Positions 50,559 through 59,777 of a stretch of 64,000 bases of DNA are shown here, one piece after another. The translations under genes were made by a program, and so were the position numbers. Source of the stretch: Bacteroidota bacterium (GTDB lineage Bacteria; Bacteroidota; Bacteroidia; Cytophagales; Cyclobacteriaceae); the NCBI GenBank assembly GCA_023428695.1, contig JAEYWY010000018.1:50533-114532 (forward strand), written 5' to 3'. Under the pieces are notes generated by a model. That model did no database searches and was not told the origin of the DNA. It was given only the letters and a program-made list of their open reading frames with translations. The stretch's first letter is position 1, and every line of letters begins with the position of its first letter.

Positions 50559-52487
50559 ATGAGCTACGAACGAGTCCGCAGATGTTTTTTGATGACTACG
50601 TTGTCAGTGGTTTTATATCACCCGGCCTTATCACAAAACCCGGGCAACGTAGGGGGTGGATTGCGCTGGTGGCTTCGCGCCGATGCAGAGGCGTATAGTA
50701 ATGGCGGAGGTACGACTCTGGCAACCGATGGTGTGGCGGTTCAGCGGTGGGACGATCAAAGTGGCGTTAATAACAATGCCACTCAGCCAACAGCTTTGAA
50801 CCGGCCGATTTTCCGAACCAACCGACTCAACGGGTATCCGGTACTTGAATTCAACGGAAACCAGTTTCTGACAGCGGCGGCAGCCTCGGGTATTGCATCG
50901 AACGAGAGCTTTTACGTATTTCTGGTATTCAAGCAGGATTCGTATCTCCTCGGTGCGCCGACCGATGGAGCCGGGACGTTTATCATTGACCGTGGTCCGG
51001 CTGAAACCAACAACCTTATGTCATTCAAGATGGTTACCGGAAACCGGTATAACTATCAGAAACGTAATGACGGCAGCGGTAACCTAGGTGGCCCGGTGTC
51101 GACCATTGAAGCACCCACGGGAGTTTTTACGATCATCGACTACTATCGAATTTTCAATAATTCATTTGGGATCTATATCGACGGCAGGCAGGATGTGACG
51201 CTGAACACAAATACCGGCGACGCCATTACCGGACCACCTATCCAGATAGGCCGCCATGCTGTCGCAAACAACCAGGGCCTTTATGGCGAATTCGCTGAGA
51301 TCGCTGTGTACGATGTTTCGTTGACCACAGCGAACCGGCGAAGGATCGAATCATATCTCGCGCTCAAATACGGCATCACCCTGGACACCACAACGCCGCA
51401 GGATTATTTCAACTCCGCCGGGGATGTTGTGTACCCTGCCTCGTCAAATGCTTCATACGCCCCGTATCGCTTCGACGTGGCAGGAATCATTCAGGACAAC
51501 AATTCTGACCTCGATCAGGAAACCTCGCATAGCCAGAATACAAATTACGTCCTAACCGTATCCAACCCCAGTGGACTAGGTAATGGCGAGTCGCTGGTAT
51601 GGGGCAGCAACAACGGCAGCCTTACGGTTCCCAATGACGTCGACGTCGACGGCACACTCATAAAACGCAGGTTAAGTCGGGTGTGGCGGTTCTTCGAAGA
51701 TGGAAATCCCGGTAATGTTACGTTGAGTTTTGATCTAAGCGCGGTACCAGGGGCGAAAAGTCAGGCATCCCTGCGCCTGCTGATCGACCGCGACGATGAT
51801 GGATTCGCTGATAACGATGTTGCACCGAGAACAGGTACACTGGTGGGAAATATAATATCCTTTACCAATCTAAACCTGCAGGATGATGACAACGTAACGA
51901 TCGGAACCACCGATATAACGGACACTCCGCTACCTGTAACACTCGTCGATTTCGATGTAAAGTATGAGCAACCTGTTGTCAAAGCGTCATGGAGCACGGC
52001 AAACGAACTGAACAACGACTACTTCTTACTTGAACGTTCTCCTGACGGGTACGACTTTTCGGAAATCGCACGTATCCCCGGAAAGGGTACGAGCAACGTC
52101 CTGAACGAGTACACCGTAGTAGACGAGATTCCTCTGGAAGGTCGTTCCTATTACCGGTTGAAGCAGGTTGATTTTGACGGCTCGTATGAACACCTCGGTC
52201 TTCGAGGTGTCAATATCGGGACGTTGCACGGTGAACTCACGATTTCACCAAACCCGACAAACCGGCGACAGGTGGAGATCAGAAGAAAATCACGGGAGTT
52301 GACTGTAACTACCATCGAACTCGCCGACTTCACTGGTAAAGTCATTGAAACAAAAAATAATGGGATAGCTTCGGAAGGCGATACGGTTTATTATGAGCTT
52401 CCGGCTTCGCTCTCGTCAGGTAGCTATTTTTTGCGTGTGTACTACAATGGCACGGTGGAATCGCACAAGCTTATCTATATGCCATAG
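50559..52487 (+). CDS. Secreted LamG-like protein with type IX secretion sorting domain
   Basis: 642 residues. Signal peptide (ending about ALSQ), then a concanavalin A/LamG-like domain (about 30-270: WWLRADAEAYSNGGG, VQRWDDQSGVNNNATQ, YGEFAEIAVYDVSLTTANRRRIESYLALKYGITL), a beta domain with an aspartate-rich segment (DRDDDGFADND), a region matching the fibronectin-like module VKASWSTANELNNDYFLLERSPDG, and a C-terminal type A sorting domain (about 565-642: LTISPNPTNRRQVEI, then SSGSYFLRVYYNG). The ending HKLIYMP is typical of T9SS cargo. It is secreted by gliding/T9SS machinery; the ligand is unknown. A near-consensus -7 box TATCTTAG lies upstream. Confidence 0.9.
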   Translation: MSYERVRRCFLMTTLSVVLYHPALSQNPGNVGGGLRWWLRADAEAYSNGGGTTLATDGVAVQRWDDQSGVNNNATQPTALNRPIFRTNRLNGYPVLEFNGNQFLTAAAASGIASNESFYVFLVFKQDSYLLGAPTDGAGTFIIDRGPAETNNLMSFKMVTGNRYNYQKRNDGSGNLGGPVSTIEAPTGVFTIIDYYRIFNNSFGIYIDGRQDVTLNTNTGDAITGPPIQIGRHAVANNQGLYGEFAEIAVYDVSLTTANRRRIESYLALKYGITLDTTTPQDYFNSAGDVVYPASSNASYAPYRFDVAGIIQDNNSDLDQETSHSQNTNYVLTVSNPSGLGNGESLVWGSNNGSLTVPNDVDVDGTLIKRRLSRVWRFFEDGNPGNVTLSFDLSAVPGAKSQASLRLLIDRDDDGFADNDVAPRTGTLVGNIISFTNLNLQDDDNVTIGTTDITDTPLPVTLVDFDVKYEQPVVKASWSTANELNNDYFLLERSPDGYDFSEIARIPGKGTSNVLNEYTVVDEIPLEGRSYYRLKQVDFDGSYEHLGLRGVNIGTLHGELTISPNPTNRRQVEIRRKSRELTVTTIELADFTGKVIETKNNGIASEGDTVYYELPASLSSGSYFLRVYYNGTVESHKLIYMP

Positions 52488-52508
52488 CATGTAGCCTCGC
52501 CTTGAGCG

Positions 52509-52982
52509 CTACTTCAAAAGCAGCAATTGCCCATAGTGCCACGCAACGTGGTTCGTCCTGTTGATGACGACGTTCAGTCGGTTTCGATGAGGTTCCTTGC
52601 GAAAGTCTTCTTCTGAAATCGCGGTGTGTCGTTCAAGCCATTCGCCTGGACCAAGCTTGCTGAAATGCGTGTTCAGTGTGTTGTTCACTTCTTTCCAGGA
52701 GTGCCTGAGATCGCCGAGGTCAAAGGATTCAATGTGTTGGCCATCGGGTTTCAATTCGAAGGGTTCGTGGAGATCAGGATGCAAGGGCGCACCCAAACCC
52801 AGAAGCGGAAGCATACGGTCGTGTACCGCTGCCAGATGTCCGAGCAGATACTTCCCTGTGTTCTTGCCCGGCGCGACCTGGAGAAGCAGCCGTTCATCAG
52901 ACAATTCATCCAACAGCGAATCGGTCCGGTTTATGTACTGACGCCAGGCATCAAGTACCATCTTCAGGAATAAGTCGTTCAT
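52509..52982 (-). CDS. DinB-like four-helix-bundle protein
   Basis: 157 residues of the DinB/YfiT superfamily: LLGHLAAVHDRMLPLLGLG with one histidine, and the C-terminal NVVINRTNHVAWHYGQLLLL with a typical His-x(3)-His metal motif. Enzymes in the family use metal-bound thiols such as bacillithiol; the substrate here is unknown. It faces the T9SS cargo gene. Confidence 0.8.
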   Translation of the reverse strand: MNDLFLKMVLDAWRQYINRTDSLLDELSDERLLLQVAPGKNTGKYLLGHLAAVHDRMLPLLGLGAPLHPDLHEPFELKPDGQHIESFDLGDLRHSWKEVNNTLNTHFSKLGPGEWLERHTAISEEDFRKEPHRNRLNVVINRTNHVAWHYGQLLLLK

Positions 52983-53097
52983 GACAGTAGATTTACGATC
53001 TGAACCATTGGTTTATGGTGATGTACAAGATTAAGGGATACTTATCGGGTAGTCAATAAGAACTTGTGCAACACCGGGTATTTTTTGTAATTGGGTC

Positions 53098-53385
53098 ATG
53101 TTCATCATTAGTCTTACGTATATCGTCCCGCTCGAGGAACTTGACCGGCATATGAAGGATCACGTCATCTTCTTAAAGAAACACTACAAGGAAAACATAT
53201 TCATCGCGTCCGGGCGGAAAGTACCGCGAACCGGAGGCATCATCCTGGCTCTCGCGAAATCGAAACAAGAGGTCGATGAAATCATGGCACGAGATCCCTT
53301 CATCATCCACGGGGCAGCTACGTACGATGTAACAGAATTCCTGACCTCCCAATACCACCCGGACCTGAAAAAATTATTGGGATAA
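53098..53385 (+). CDS. YciI-like protein
   Basis: 95 residues of the dimeric alpha+beta barrel superfamily: FIISLTYIVPLEELDRHMKDHVIFLKKHY, ASGRKVPRTGGIILALAKS, DEIMARDPFIIHG. The histidine near the start and DPF motif are typical of YciI. Function unknown. Single gene. Confidence 0.85.
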   Translation: MFIISLTYIVPLEELDRHMKDHVIFLKKHYKENIFIASGRKVPRTGGIILALAKSKQEVDEIMARDPFIIHGAATYDVTEFLTSQYHPDLKKLLG

Positions 53386-53519
53386 CACACCCTACGCAAT
53401 GAGAATCAGACTACATTTAGAACCTCTGTGGCTTCTCTGTGTATACTGTGATTTCTGTTTGTACTAAGAATATCCCCACAGAACAACACTGAAGAAAAAC
53501 AGGTTAAAAGTGAATAACT

Positions 53520-54515
53520 ATGTTATACCAACCTTCGGAACAACGCTATGACAAAATGATTTATCGCCGATGTGGCAGGAGCGGACTAAAGTTGCCGGCC
53601 CTATCGCTCGGGCTATGGCACAACTTCGGGGAAATAGATGACCGCGAGAATGCACGCACGATTTTAAGGGCTGCGTTTGATGCGGGCGTAACACATTTTG
53701 ATCTGGCCAATAATTATGGTCCGCCTCCGGGGTCTGCCGAGTCGACGTTCGGAACAATCATGCGTGATGATTTTCGAGCCCATCGCGACGAACTCATCAT
53801 CTCAACAAAGGCGGGGTGGAAAATGTGGGATGGGCCCTATGGTGACTTTGGGTCGAAGAAGTATCTGGTGGCGAGTCTTGATCAGAGTCTCAAACGAATG
53901 GGGCTGGAGTATGTAGACATTTTCTATCATCACCGCCCTGATCCTGAGACGCCGCTGGAGGAAACGATGGCTGCACTTGACTTGATCGTCAGGCAGGGAA
54001 AGGCATTGTATGTTGGGATATCGAGTTACAGCGCCGAGCAGACTGCGCGCGCCGCAGAGATGTTGGCTTCAATGGGAACGCCATGTCTCATCCACCAACC
54101 GAAATACAACATGTTTGAACGATGGGTGGAAGGCGGGTTGTTGGATGTGTTGGGGCAAAAAGGAATTGGATGTATTCCGTTTTCGCCGCTTGCCCAGGGA
54201 TTGCTCACCGACAAATACCTGAAGGGAATTCCTAAAGATTCGCGCGCCGCATCTCATCGTGGCAACGGCGCCATTGAGGAAGATCAGGTAACGCCAGAAA
54301 AATTGTCGAAGGTTGCGCAGCTCAACGACATAGCTAAACGTCGCGGTCAGACGCTTGCGCAAATGGCCCTTGCATGGTTGCTGAAAGACACACGTATTAC
54401 ATCGGTAATACTTGGTGTGAGCAGGCCTTCACAACTTGCGGACTCTCTTAAGACGCTGGACAACCTTTCATTCAGCCGGGACGAACTTGAGGAGATAAGC
54501 AAAGTTCTCGGGTAG
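53520..54515 (+). CDS. Aldo/keto reductase (YghZ/L-glyceraldehyde 3-phosphate reductase type)
   Basis: NADPH-dependent reductase with a TIM barrel, 331 residues. Motifs: MIYRRCGRSGLKLPALSLGLWHNFG, GVTHFDLANNYGPPPGSAES (catalytic Asp and Tyr), ISTKAGWKMWDGPYG, YVDIFYHHRPDPETPLEET (catalytic His), PKYNMFERWVEGG and the C-terminal VILGVSRPSQLADSL. ATG at 53520 is used; an internal ATG at 53556 is also possible. Physiological substrate unknown. Confidence 0.93.
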   Translation: MLYQPSEQRYDKMIYRRCGRSGLKLPALSLGLWHNFGEIDDRENARTILRAAFDAGVTHFDLANNYGPPPGSAESTFGTIMRDDFRAHRDELIISTKAGWKMWDGPYGDFGSKKYLVASLDQSLKRMGLEYVDIFYHHRPDPETPLEETMAALDLIVRQGKALYVGISSYSAEQTARAAEMLASMGTPCLIHQPKYNMFERWVEGGLLDVLGQKGIGCIPFSPLAQGLLTDKYLKGIPKDSRAASHRGNGAIEEDQVTPEKLSKVAQLNDIAKRRGQTLAQMALAWLLKDTRITSVILGVSRPSQLADSLKTLDNLSFSRDELEEISKVLG

Positions 54516-54517
54516 CA

Positions 54518-56125
54518 TCACCGAATGAATGTATCGGCAACTCCTGCGTCTGCGTTTTTGAGGATCGCCTTCAACCGCGTAAGCGTTTCCGATGCGGTTT
54601 TTTTGTCGTTAAGAGCTTGCGCTGAATTGAGTTTACCTTTCAAGGCGAGGATCCTTTCAGGTGAAGCTGCAAGGGCTAGATTAAATTGCTCCAGTGCTTG
54701 CGCAGGACGTCCGGTCTGCAGGAGAAAGTTTCCATAAAGTTCATGCGGTGATATCAGGAACCCTGGAGGTCCGACAACGACGGAACCTGTCGGGGGCAAA
54801 GACTCTTTGAAAAACTTGTCTGCCGGTTCGTTGTCGTTATTAAGCCATGCCTGAAGTCCTTTGAGTTGATTGAGATGCGCAAATCCGTGACGAATCTCGC
54901 GCACGCCCGGCACCTTGTTATTGTATCTCGACACACCGCAGACAGGTGCTGTTTCATTTTCTTTCTGCAGCTTTTTGTCTTTGCTCAGAGTTGCCTCGAA
55001 CTGATTAACCAACGCATCCAGTGCGCGCTCGTCACGTGAATGAAACAAAGCGTAACCATCAACAAAAGTGTTTGAATAGTCTGTCGATGCATCAACGTTA
55101 GTGAGATCAACCTGCATTTTGGCAATGGGACCGGTCCATCGATTCGTGTTGAACAGGTAATGACCTTTCATTGCAAACAGGTGATATCGGGCACGAGGTG
55201 ATGGCAATTCTTTCGTGTACTGCTCCTGGTCTGCGATCAGTTTTGCGGCGAGGTCGAACCGGCCTTGTTGCAGATAGCCATATGCCAACCACAGGTGTGC
55301 GTGGTAGTTCAACTGATCATTGTCGAGTTCTTTTTGAACTTTGCGATCAACTCCGGCCTGCCAGGATACTTCATTGGAACGAACAACGTCATCCCATCTC
55401 CCGAGGGCGAGGTAAATGTGTGATGGCATGTGCAACGCGTGGCCTGCGTAACTGGCAATGCGGGCATAACGGTCTGCAGAAATAAGTCCCTGCTGTGCAT
55501 AGACAGGATGATCATTCGCGTGCACGCGATAGTGCAATGCACCGGCATGATCGGGATTTCGCGTAAGGATAGCTTTCGTTATCTCTTCCGCCCTGGTGTT
55601 ATAGTCTTCCCACTTCTCCCAACCTGTTTTCAGCGCGAGTAGAGAGAGTGCATAGAATGCGGCGACGTCGTCATTGTCCGGGTACTTCTTCCGAAGCGTT
55701 CCCAGAAATTCGCTGTACGCTTTCTGGCGCTCGGGTCGTGATCCTTCGCCGAAAAGAATTTCGACACTTTGTATGAAGTCTTTTTCGAGCGGTGTCTCGC
55801 CTTTGCTTATCCGCGCATCCCTCGATTCTCCAAGTTTCGCAAGTGTGGCGCGTGCCACATCCAGGTTAAGTTCATTCCAGATTGGATGATCGCAAGTCAT
55901 TGCTTCACCCCAGTACGCCAACACGAGGTCCGGATCTTCCGCCTGCGCCGCGCGAAATTCTTCGGCAGCGTCAACATACTCGAAGTTGTGAAGGAGCAAC
56001 AATCCCTTGTTGTAGTGCTCACGCGCTTTTGTTCTGTTTATCCTTTCATCACCAGGCCCGTTGATCTGAACTGTGCGCGGTATCAAAACCATAGCAACAG
56101 CGAAGAGAATGATGTATGCATTCAT
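54518..56125 (-). CDS. TPR protein with conserved histidine motif
   Basis: 535 residues. A signal-like N-terminus (MNAYIILFAVAMVLIPRTVQ) is followed by TPR units: AREHYNKGLLLLHNFEYVDAAEEFRAAQ and further on LLQTGRPAQALEQFNLALAASPE. Between them is ALHYRVHANDHPV followed by ASYAGHALHMPSHIYLALGRW, a histidine-rich motif seen in a widespread family of TPR proteins without known function. Could bind metal. Probably periplasmic. No partner gene is evident. Confidence 0.8.
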   Translation of the reverse strand: MNAYIILFAVAMVLIPRTVQINGPGDERINRTKAREHYNKGLLLLHNFEYVDAAEEFRAAQAEDPDLVLAYWGEAMTCDHPIWNELNLDVARATLAKLGESRDARISKGETPLEKDFIQSVEILFGEGSRPERQKAYSEFLGTLRKKYPDNDDVAAFYALSLLALKTGWEKWEDYNTRAEEITKAILTRNPDHAGALHYRVHANDHPVYAQQGLISADRYARIASYAGHALHMPSHIYLALGRWDDVVRSNEVSWQAGVDRKVQKELDNDQLNYHAHLWLAYGYLQQGRFDLAAKLIADQEQYTKELPSPRARYHLFAMKGHYLFNTNRWTGPIAKMQVDLTNVDASTDYSNTFVDGYALFHSRDERALDALVNQFEATLSKDKKLQKENETAPVCGVSRYNNKVPGVREIRHGFAHLNQLKGLQAWLNNDNEPADKFFKESLPPTGSVVVGPPGFLISPHELYGNFLLQTGRPAQALEQFNLALAASPERILALKGKLNSAQALNDKKTASETLTRLKAILKNADAGVADTFIR

Positions 56126-56387
56126 GCCCGAGGGTTTTTAGATGAGACGAGTGTTGGAAATCGTGGAGAGCATTCGAATATACAAAAGTCTTTGAAAATT
56201 CTTACCTGCATATTACATGTCGTTAGCAGAGCAGAAGTCCGGTTAAAGCTTTCCGTCGACAGAGTCCGCAGTCAAAAAACGATTTTTAGAAATGTATTGT
56301 CCGTTTTTCGGTACACGGGATTGTATTTCATCGAATTGTGGTTCGGTTCGGCGGCAATAAATGGGAGATTTGGGTAAAAATTTAATT

Positions 56388-57119
56388 ATGAATATTAGAT
56401 CGTTGGTTTTGTCTCTGGCCGCCATAGTGATTGCCATTTCAGGTTCGGCACAGGCAATAAAGAAGACCGTTGAACTACCGGAATTCAAAAGTATCTATGT
56501 CAATTCGGGATATACTGTTACCCTGAAGCAAAGCAATAAACAGGAAGTGGTTGTGGAAACGCTGCCTGAAATCTGGGACCTCACAACCCTCAAGGTTGAA
56601 GACGGCATTCTCATGATCAACATGGAGCGCAAGCCGGAGAATCCCAACAAGAGCATTTGGGCAAAGATCGACGACATCAAGCTGAAGGTGCCCATGAAAA
56701 TCACGGTGAGTGTTAAAGAGATCAAGGAGCTGCATGTTAACGGCGGCGGCAAGATCGTCAGCGCAAACTCCCTGGCTGCTGATCACCTGAAACTGGTTTT
56801 GGCAGGTAACGGCGACATGGACCTCGACATAAAATCGAAAGAAGTAAAAACTGAAGTCGCAGGATCCGGAAACGTTCAGTTGAGAGGATATGCGAACACA
56901 AATGACGTGTCCATCTCAGGAAGTGGTAACCTTAAAGCATTCGGCTGTGAGCTCGAAACTGCAAAAGTGAAAATTGCAGGTTCGGGTAACTGCGAATTAA
57001 ATGTGAGCCAGAATCTGGAATCCCTCGTAGCAGGTAGTGGTACCGTTAAACACAAAGGCAACACAAAGGCGGTTACACGACGTGTGTACGGCTCGGGAAA
57101 TGTTGAACGGGCGTTCTAA
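56388..57119 (+). CDS. GIN-domain (DUF2807) putative adhesin/head protein
   Basis: 243 residues. Signal peptide, then a beta-helix-like GIN domain: FKSIYVNSGYTVTLKQ near the start and repeated A/S-G-S-G-N phrases (VAGSGNVQLRG, SISGSGNLKAFG, IAGSGNCELNV, VAGSGTVKHKG, YGSGNVERAF). The family is common in Bacteroidota and is called a putative auto-transporter adhesin head. The ATG at 56388 removes a poor leader. Ends 28 bases before a hairpin. Confidence 0.9.
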   Translation: MNIRSLVLSLAAIVIAISGSAQAIKKTVELPEFKSIYVNSGYTVTLKQSNKQEVVVETLPEIWDLTTLKVEDGILMINMERKPENPNKSIWAKIDDIKLKVPMKITVSVKEIKELHVNGGGKIVSANSLAADHLKLVLAGNGDMDLDIKSKEVKTEVAGSGNVQLRGYANTNDVSISGSGNLKAFGCELETAKVKIAGSGNCELNVSQNLESLVAGSGTVKHKGNTKAVTRRVYGSGNVERAF

Positions 57120-57147
57120 TCGCGCATACACATTTCAATAAACTATC

Positions 57148-57187
57148 GGGTTGGTCAATGTGACGTTCAAAGTCCCCTGACCAACCC
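57148..57187 (+). terminator. Ten-pair hairpin after the GIN-domain gene
   Basis: GGGTTGGTCA (57148-57157) and TGACCAACCC (57178-57187) are perfect complements around a 20-base loop. Both sides are followed by A/T-rich sequence, but with no long T run. Possibly a bidirectional terminator between the GIN gene and the decayed permease. Confidence 0.55.
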
Positions 57188-57212
57188 TATATTATTTCTG
57201 GCAGGAGCAAAT

Positions 57213-57400
57213 TCAGTCTGAGCGCAAATTGTCAACCGGATTCATCAGGGCAGTTCTTATCGATTGGTAACTGATTGTCGCGATGGCGATAACCAGCGTC
57301 AGAACGCCGGCGATCACGCATACATCCCAGGTGAGGTCGATCCGGCCTTGTGATCCTCAAGCCACTTTTTTATAGTAAACCATGATGGTGAAAACCAAAA
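57213..57400 (-). pseudogene. Remnant of an ABC-type (FtsX/MacB-like) permease, C-terminus only
   Basis: The minus strand reads GRIDLTWDVCVIAGVLTLV, then IAIATISYQSIRTALMNPV, then DNLRSD and stop (57213-57215), the conserved last 45 residues of Bacteroidota MacB-like permeases, whose C-termini read I-S-Y-Q-S-I-x-A-A-L-x-N-P-V-x-x-L-R. An in-frame stop precedes it at 57357-57359. One base out of frame, upstream, VYYKKWLED continues the same domain, so there is at least one frameshift. The remaining 700 or so residues of such a protein are missing. The region up to the GNAT gene holds no intact gene. Confidence 0.8.
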
Positions 57401-57508
57401 TCCCGAATCTCGTTTCTTGAATCAGAAGCAAGTTTCTTACGGAAAGCATGTTCGCATTCCTATAGCGTCCATTCGGATAATGTGGAATAATGGCGGGCAG
57501 TTTGACGA

Positions 57509-58021
57509 TTAGAGACTTTGCCATGCCGCGCGATCTATCGAATAGACCCTGCAATAGTCTTCGTTGAACGTCCTGTGTTCAACAAATCGAAAACCCAGTC
57601 CTTCATAAAACCGATGGGCACGAGCGTTTGATTCAAGCGGATCGATCATCACGGCTGTAACATTCGGATTGTCGAAGCATCGCTTAAGTGCGAGTTTCAT
57701 AATAACTGTTCCAAATCCTTTACCCAGAAAGTCTGCTTCGCCAATCCAGATATCTATCGCCCGGAGGTTTTCTTCGACGTCGCCCCAGTAATGAGATTCT
57801 TCGCGCAGTGGATCGATGATCTGTACAAATCCGATGGGTTGGCCCTCAAATTCAGCAATAAGCTGTTCGCGCCAGGAAACAGAACGTTTGAGTTCCTCTT
57901 CCCAGTTCCAGTCGTCGTTGGGATCCGAGGCGATGACATGAGGCTGCGTATCCCAATATATCAGGAGTTGTAGGTCAGCGATCGTTGCCTTGCGTAAAGT
58001 GACTGCGATTAAAGGCTTCAC
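57509..58021 (-). CDS. GNAT N-acetyltransferase, aminoglycoside AAC(6')-like
   Basis: 170 residues. The GNAT fold is visible: VTLRKATIADLQLLIYWDTQPHV, DDWNWEEELKRSVSWREQL, EFEGQPIGFVQIID, IDIWIGEADFLGKGFGTVIMKLAL (acetyl-CoA loop) and MIDPLESNARAHRFYEGLGF. The layout resembles AAC(6') and related enzymes, but the acceptor is unknown. I choose GTG at 58021 (GTGAAGCCTTTAATC), since no ATG is in frame; TTG at 58060 would add 13 residues. Confidence 0.83.
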   Translation of the reverse strand: MKPLIAVTLRKATIADLQLLIYWDTQPHVIASDPNDDWNWEEELKRSVSWREQLIAEFEGQPIGFVQIIDPLREESHYWGDVEENLRAIDIWIGEADFLGKGFGTVIMKLALKRCFDNPNVTAVMIDPLESNARAHRFYEGLGFRFVEHRTFNEDYCRVYSIDRAAWQSL

Positions 58022-58108
58022 GGATTTACAGGATGGATTGCCGGGATTAAGACGGACCAAAAAGAAATCATGCTAATCAGTAATCATTTAATCAGCGTCC
58101 ATCAACGG

Positions 58109-59350
58109 TCATACTCTGAACCGAAGACCTGAACGGATCAACGCACCCGTAATCAATGCACAGAGTATCGCGAACAAGAACGACTTCAACAAACCAACGG
58201 CACCGGTTAAGGCAAAGTCCGGCAGCGAGAAACCGATAGCAGTGGTAGCAGCATACGCGAAATACGGAATGAGATAGCACAGGAGCGTAGCAGTTCCTGC
58301 CGGTTTGATGATGGCAAACCACGAGTCCTTATGCCACACATCGGTCAGCCAGTACACCAGTAGAAATGCGCCGATAGTTAGTGCGCTGCATATGAAGAGC
58401 CATGCAGGTGTTTCATTTATCTTGGATATTCCCCATTGCGGCCTCGTGATGAAATAGAAGACAACCATCAGTGATGCCATGGCCACCAGCATTGATGTGA
58501 GACTTAACTTGCTGCCGTTCTTCCTGTAGTAATTGAAAACAAGTGCGGTCGTAACGCCGCCGAGTGTAAGTGCAGTTAACGTTCCTCTCAATATCGGTCC
58601 GGGTATGAAGGACAGCGCATCTGGCACGTAGCCGGCGTGAAACAAAATACTGAGCAAGGCAAAGAATGCCCATGCACCAGCGACGATAGCGATCCGGTTT
58701 CTTGCGAGTATTGTCACCGTTGCGGCGACGAGGTATGCCCATCCGATAAGCCCCAGAATTCCCCACCATTGTGGGCCGAAGCGGTAGACGGATTCATCGG
58801 AACCGCCGCGGTATAGAAAAGCAAGTGTAATCAATGTAACTATGGCGACCGCCCGCAATGTCCAGATGATCATGCGATTTGTGCTGGCAGGATAGCTGTT
58901 CCAGATAAGTATGAAACAAAGGCAACATATCGAATTCCACACAAGCCTGTGAATGCCAGTAGCCTGAGCGTTGATTGTTTCCCCATTTACGAGGAATACA
59001 CCCATGATGATGAGGGCAACAGTTCGCCATACGACGTGACCAAAAAGGCTGGCGTCCGAATCGCCCCGGGCTCTGCGATTATCAGTAGAGTAGGGAAGCG
59101 AAAGTCCGACGATGAACAGGAACGCGGGGAAGACAACATCCGCAAGGCCCATACCGTCTTCGTTGGCATCAACGTGACCCAACCACGCGGGAATATTCTG
59201 GAGCGACCATAAGTCGTTCACAAAAATCATCAGGATCATTGTAAGTGCGCGAAGAACGTCGATTGATACTATTCTTTCCTTCGCAATACCGGCTTGCCCA
59301 TTGGTTGACGGCGGCACTTTTACTGTTGAAGTCATTGTGGTTGCTTCCAT
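58109..59350 (-). CDS. DUF5009/DUF1624-like integral membrane protein (acyltransferase-like)
   Basis: 413 residues with about 11 hydrophobic helices. The N-terminus IVSIDVLRALTMILMIFVNDLWSL and VFPAFLFIVGLSLPYS match the family that includes the heparan-alpha-glucosaminide N-acetyltransferase core, known in bacteria as YeiB/NagX-like. It may acetylate a sugar in the membrane. ATG at 59350 starts the good part; an ATG at 59335 is an alternative. No partner gene is evident. Confidence 0.78.
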   Translation of the reverse strand: MEATTMTSTVKVPPSTNGQAGIAKERIVSIDVLRALTMILMIFVNDLWSLQNIPAWLGHVDANEDGMGLADVVFPAFLFIVGLSLPYSTDNRRARGDSDASLFGHVVWRTVALIIMGVFLVNGETINAQATGIHRLVWNSICCLCFILIWNSYPASTNRMIIWTLRAVAIVTLITLAFLYRGGSDESVYRFGPQWWGILGLIGWAYLVAATVTILARNRIAIVAGAWAFFALLSILFHAGYVPDALSFIPGPILRGTLTALTLGGVTTALVFNYYRKNGSKLSLTSMLVAMASLMVVFYFITRPQWGISKINETPAWLFICSALTIGAFLLVYWLTDVWHKDSWFAIIKPAGTATLLCYLIPYFAYAATTAIGFSLPDFALTGAVGLLKSFLFAILCALITGALIRSGLRFRV

Positions 59351-59470
59351 TCCGGGAAGATACAAAAATTCGCCACTGCCGTGGAATGCGGTTGATATGC
59401 AGGGCCACGACATTAGTCACTTCCGAAAGATTTTCGGCAGTGCAGGTATATGTTTTGTCACACTCGAGTC

Positions 59471-59752
59471 ATGGACAACACCCGACTTATGGAAAACGAA
59501 GAACTGGAACGCATAGCACGGGATGAACGCCAATGGGAAATACACGGTTCGCAAAAGCGAAAAATGAATGCGTATGACCGCATGCCGGGTTCCCAAAAAA
59601 AACGGATAGATCGGGACGAGGCAGCGTTATCGCGTGGACACACCATGTCACCAACGGGCGATGTAATGCCAGCAGGGTCGCCACCTGACGATTTGACGAG
59701 TCCGCATGCTGATACGTGCGGTACGACGCCAGACGGAATCGTCCGCGGGTAA
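59471..59752 (+). CDS. Small hydrophilic hypothetical protein
   Basis: 93 residues, charged and without a membrane or signal segment (RIARDERQWEIHGSQKRKM, then AYDRMPGSQKKRIDRDEAAL). Reads as plausible protein, but no family is known to me and it lies alone between two minus-strand genes. The tail (MSPTGDVMPAGSPPDDLTS) is Pro/Gly-rich. Could be spurious. Confidence 0.5.
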   Translation: MDNTRLMENEELERIARDERQWEIHGSQKRKMNAYDRMPGSQKKRIDRDEAALSRGHTMSPTGDVMPAGSPPDDLTSPHADTCGTTPDGIVRG

Positions 59753-59777
59753 GGATCTCATCAATTCTGAATAGCCT

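Noticed and set aside
55769..56377. Plus-strand frame of 202 codons opposite the 5' part of the TPR gene
   Set aside because: No motif, and the TPR reading frame is strong.
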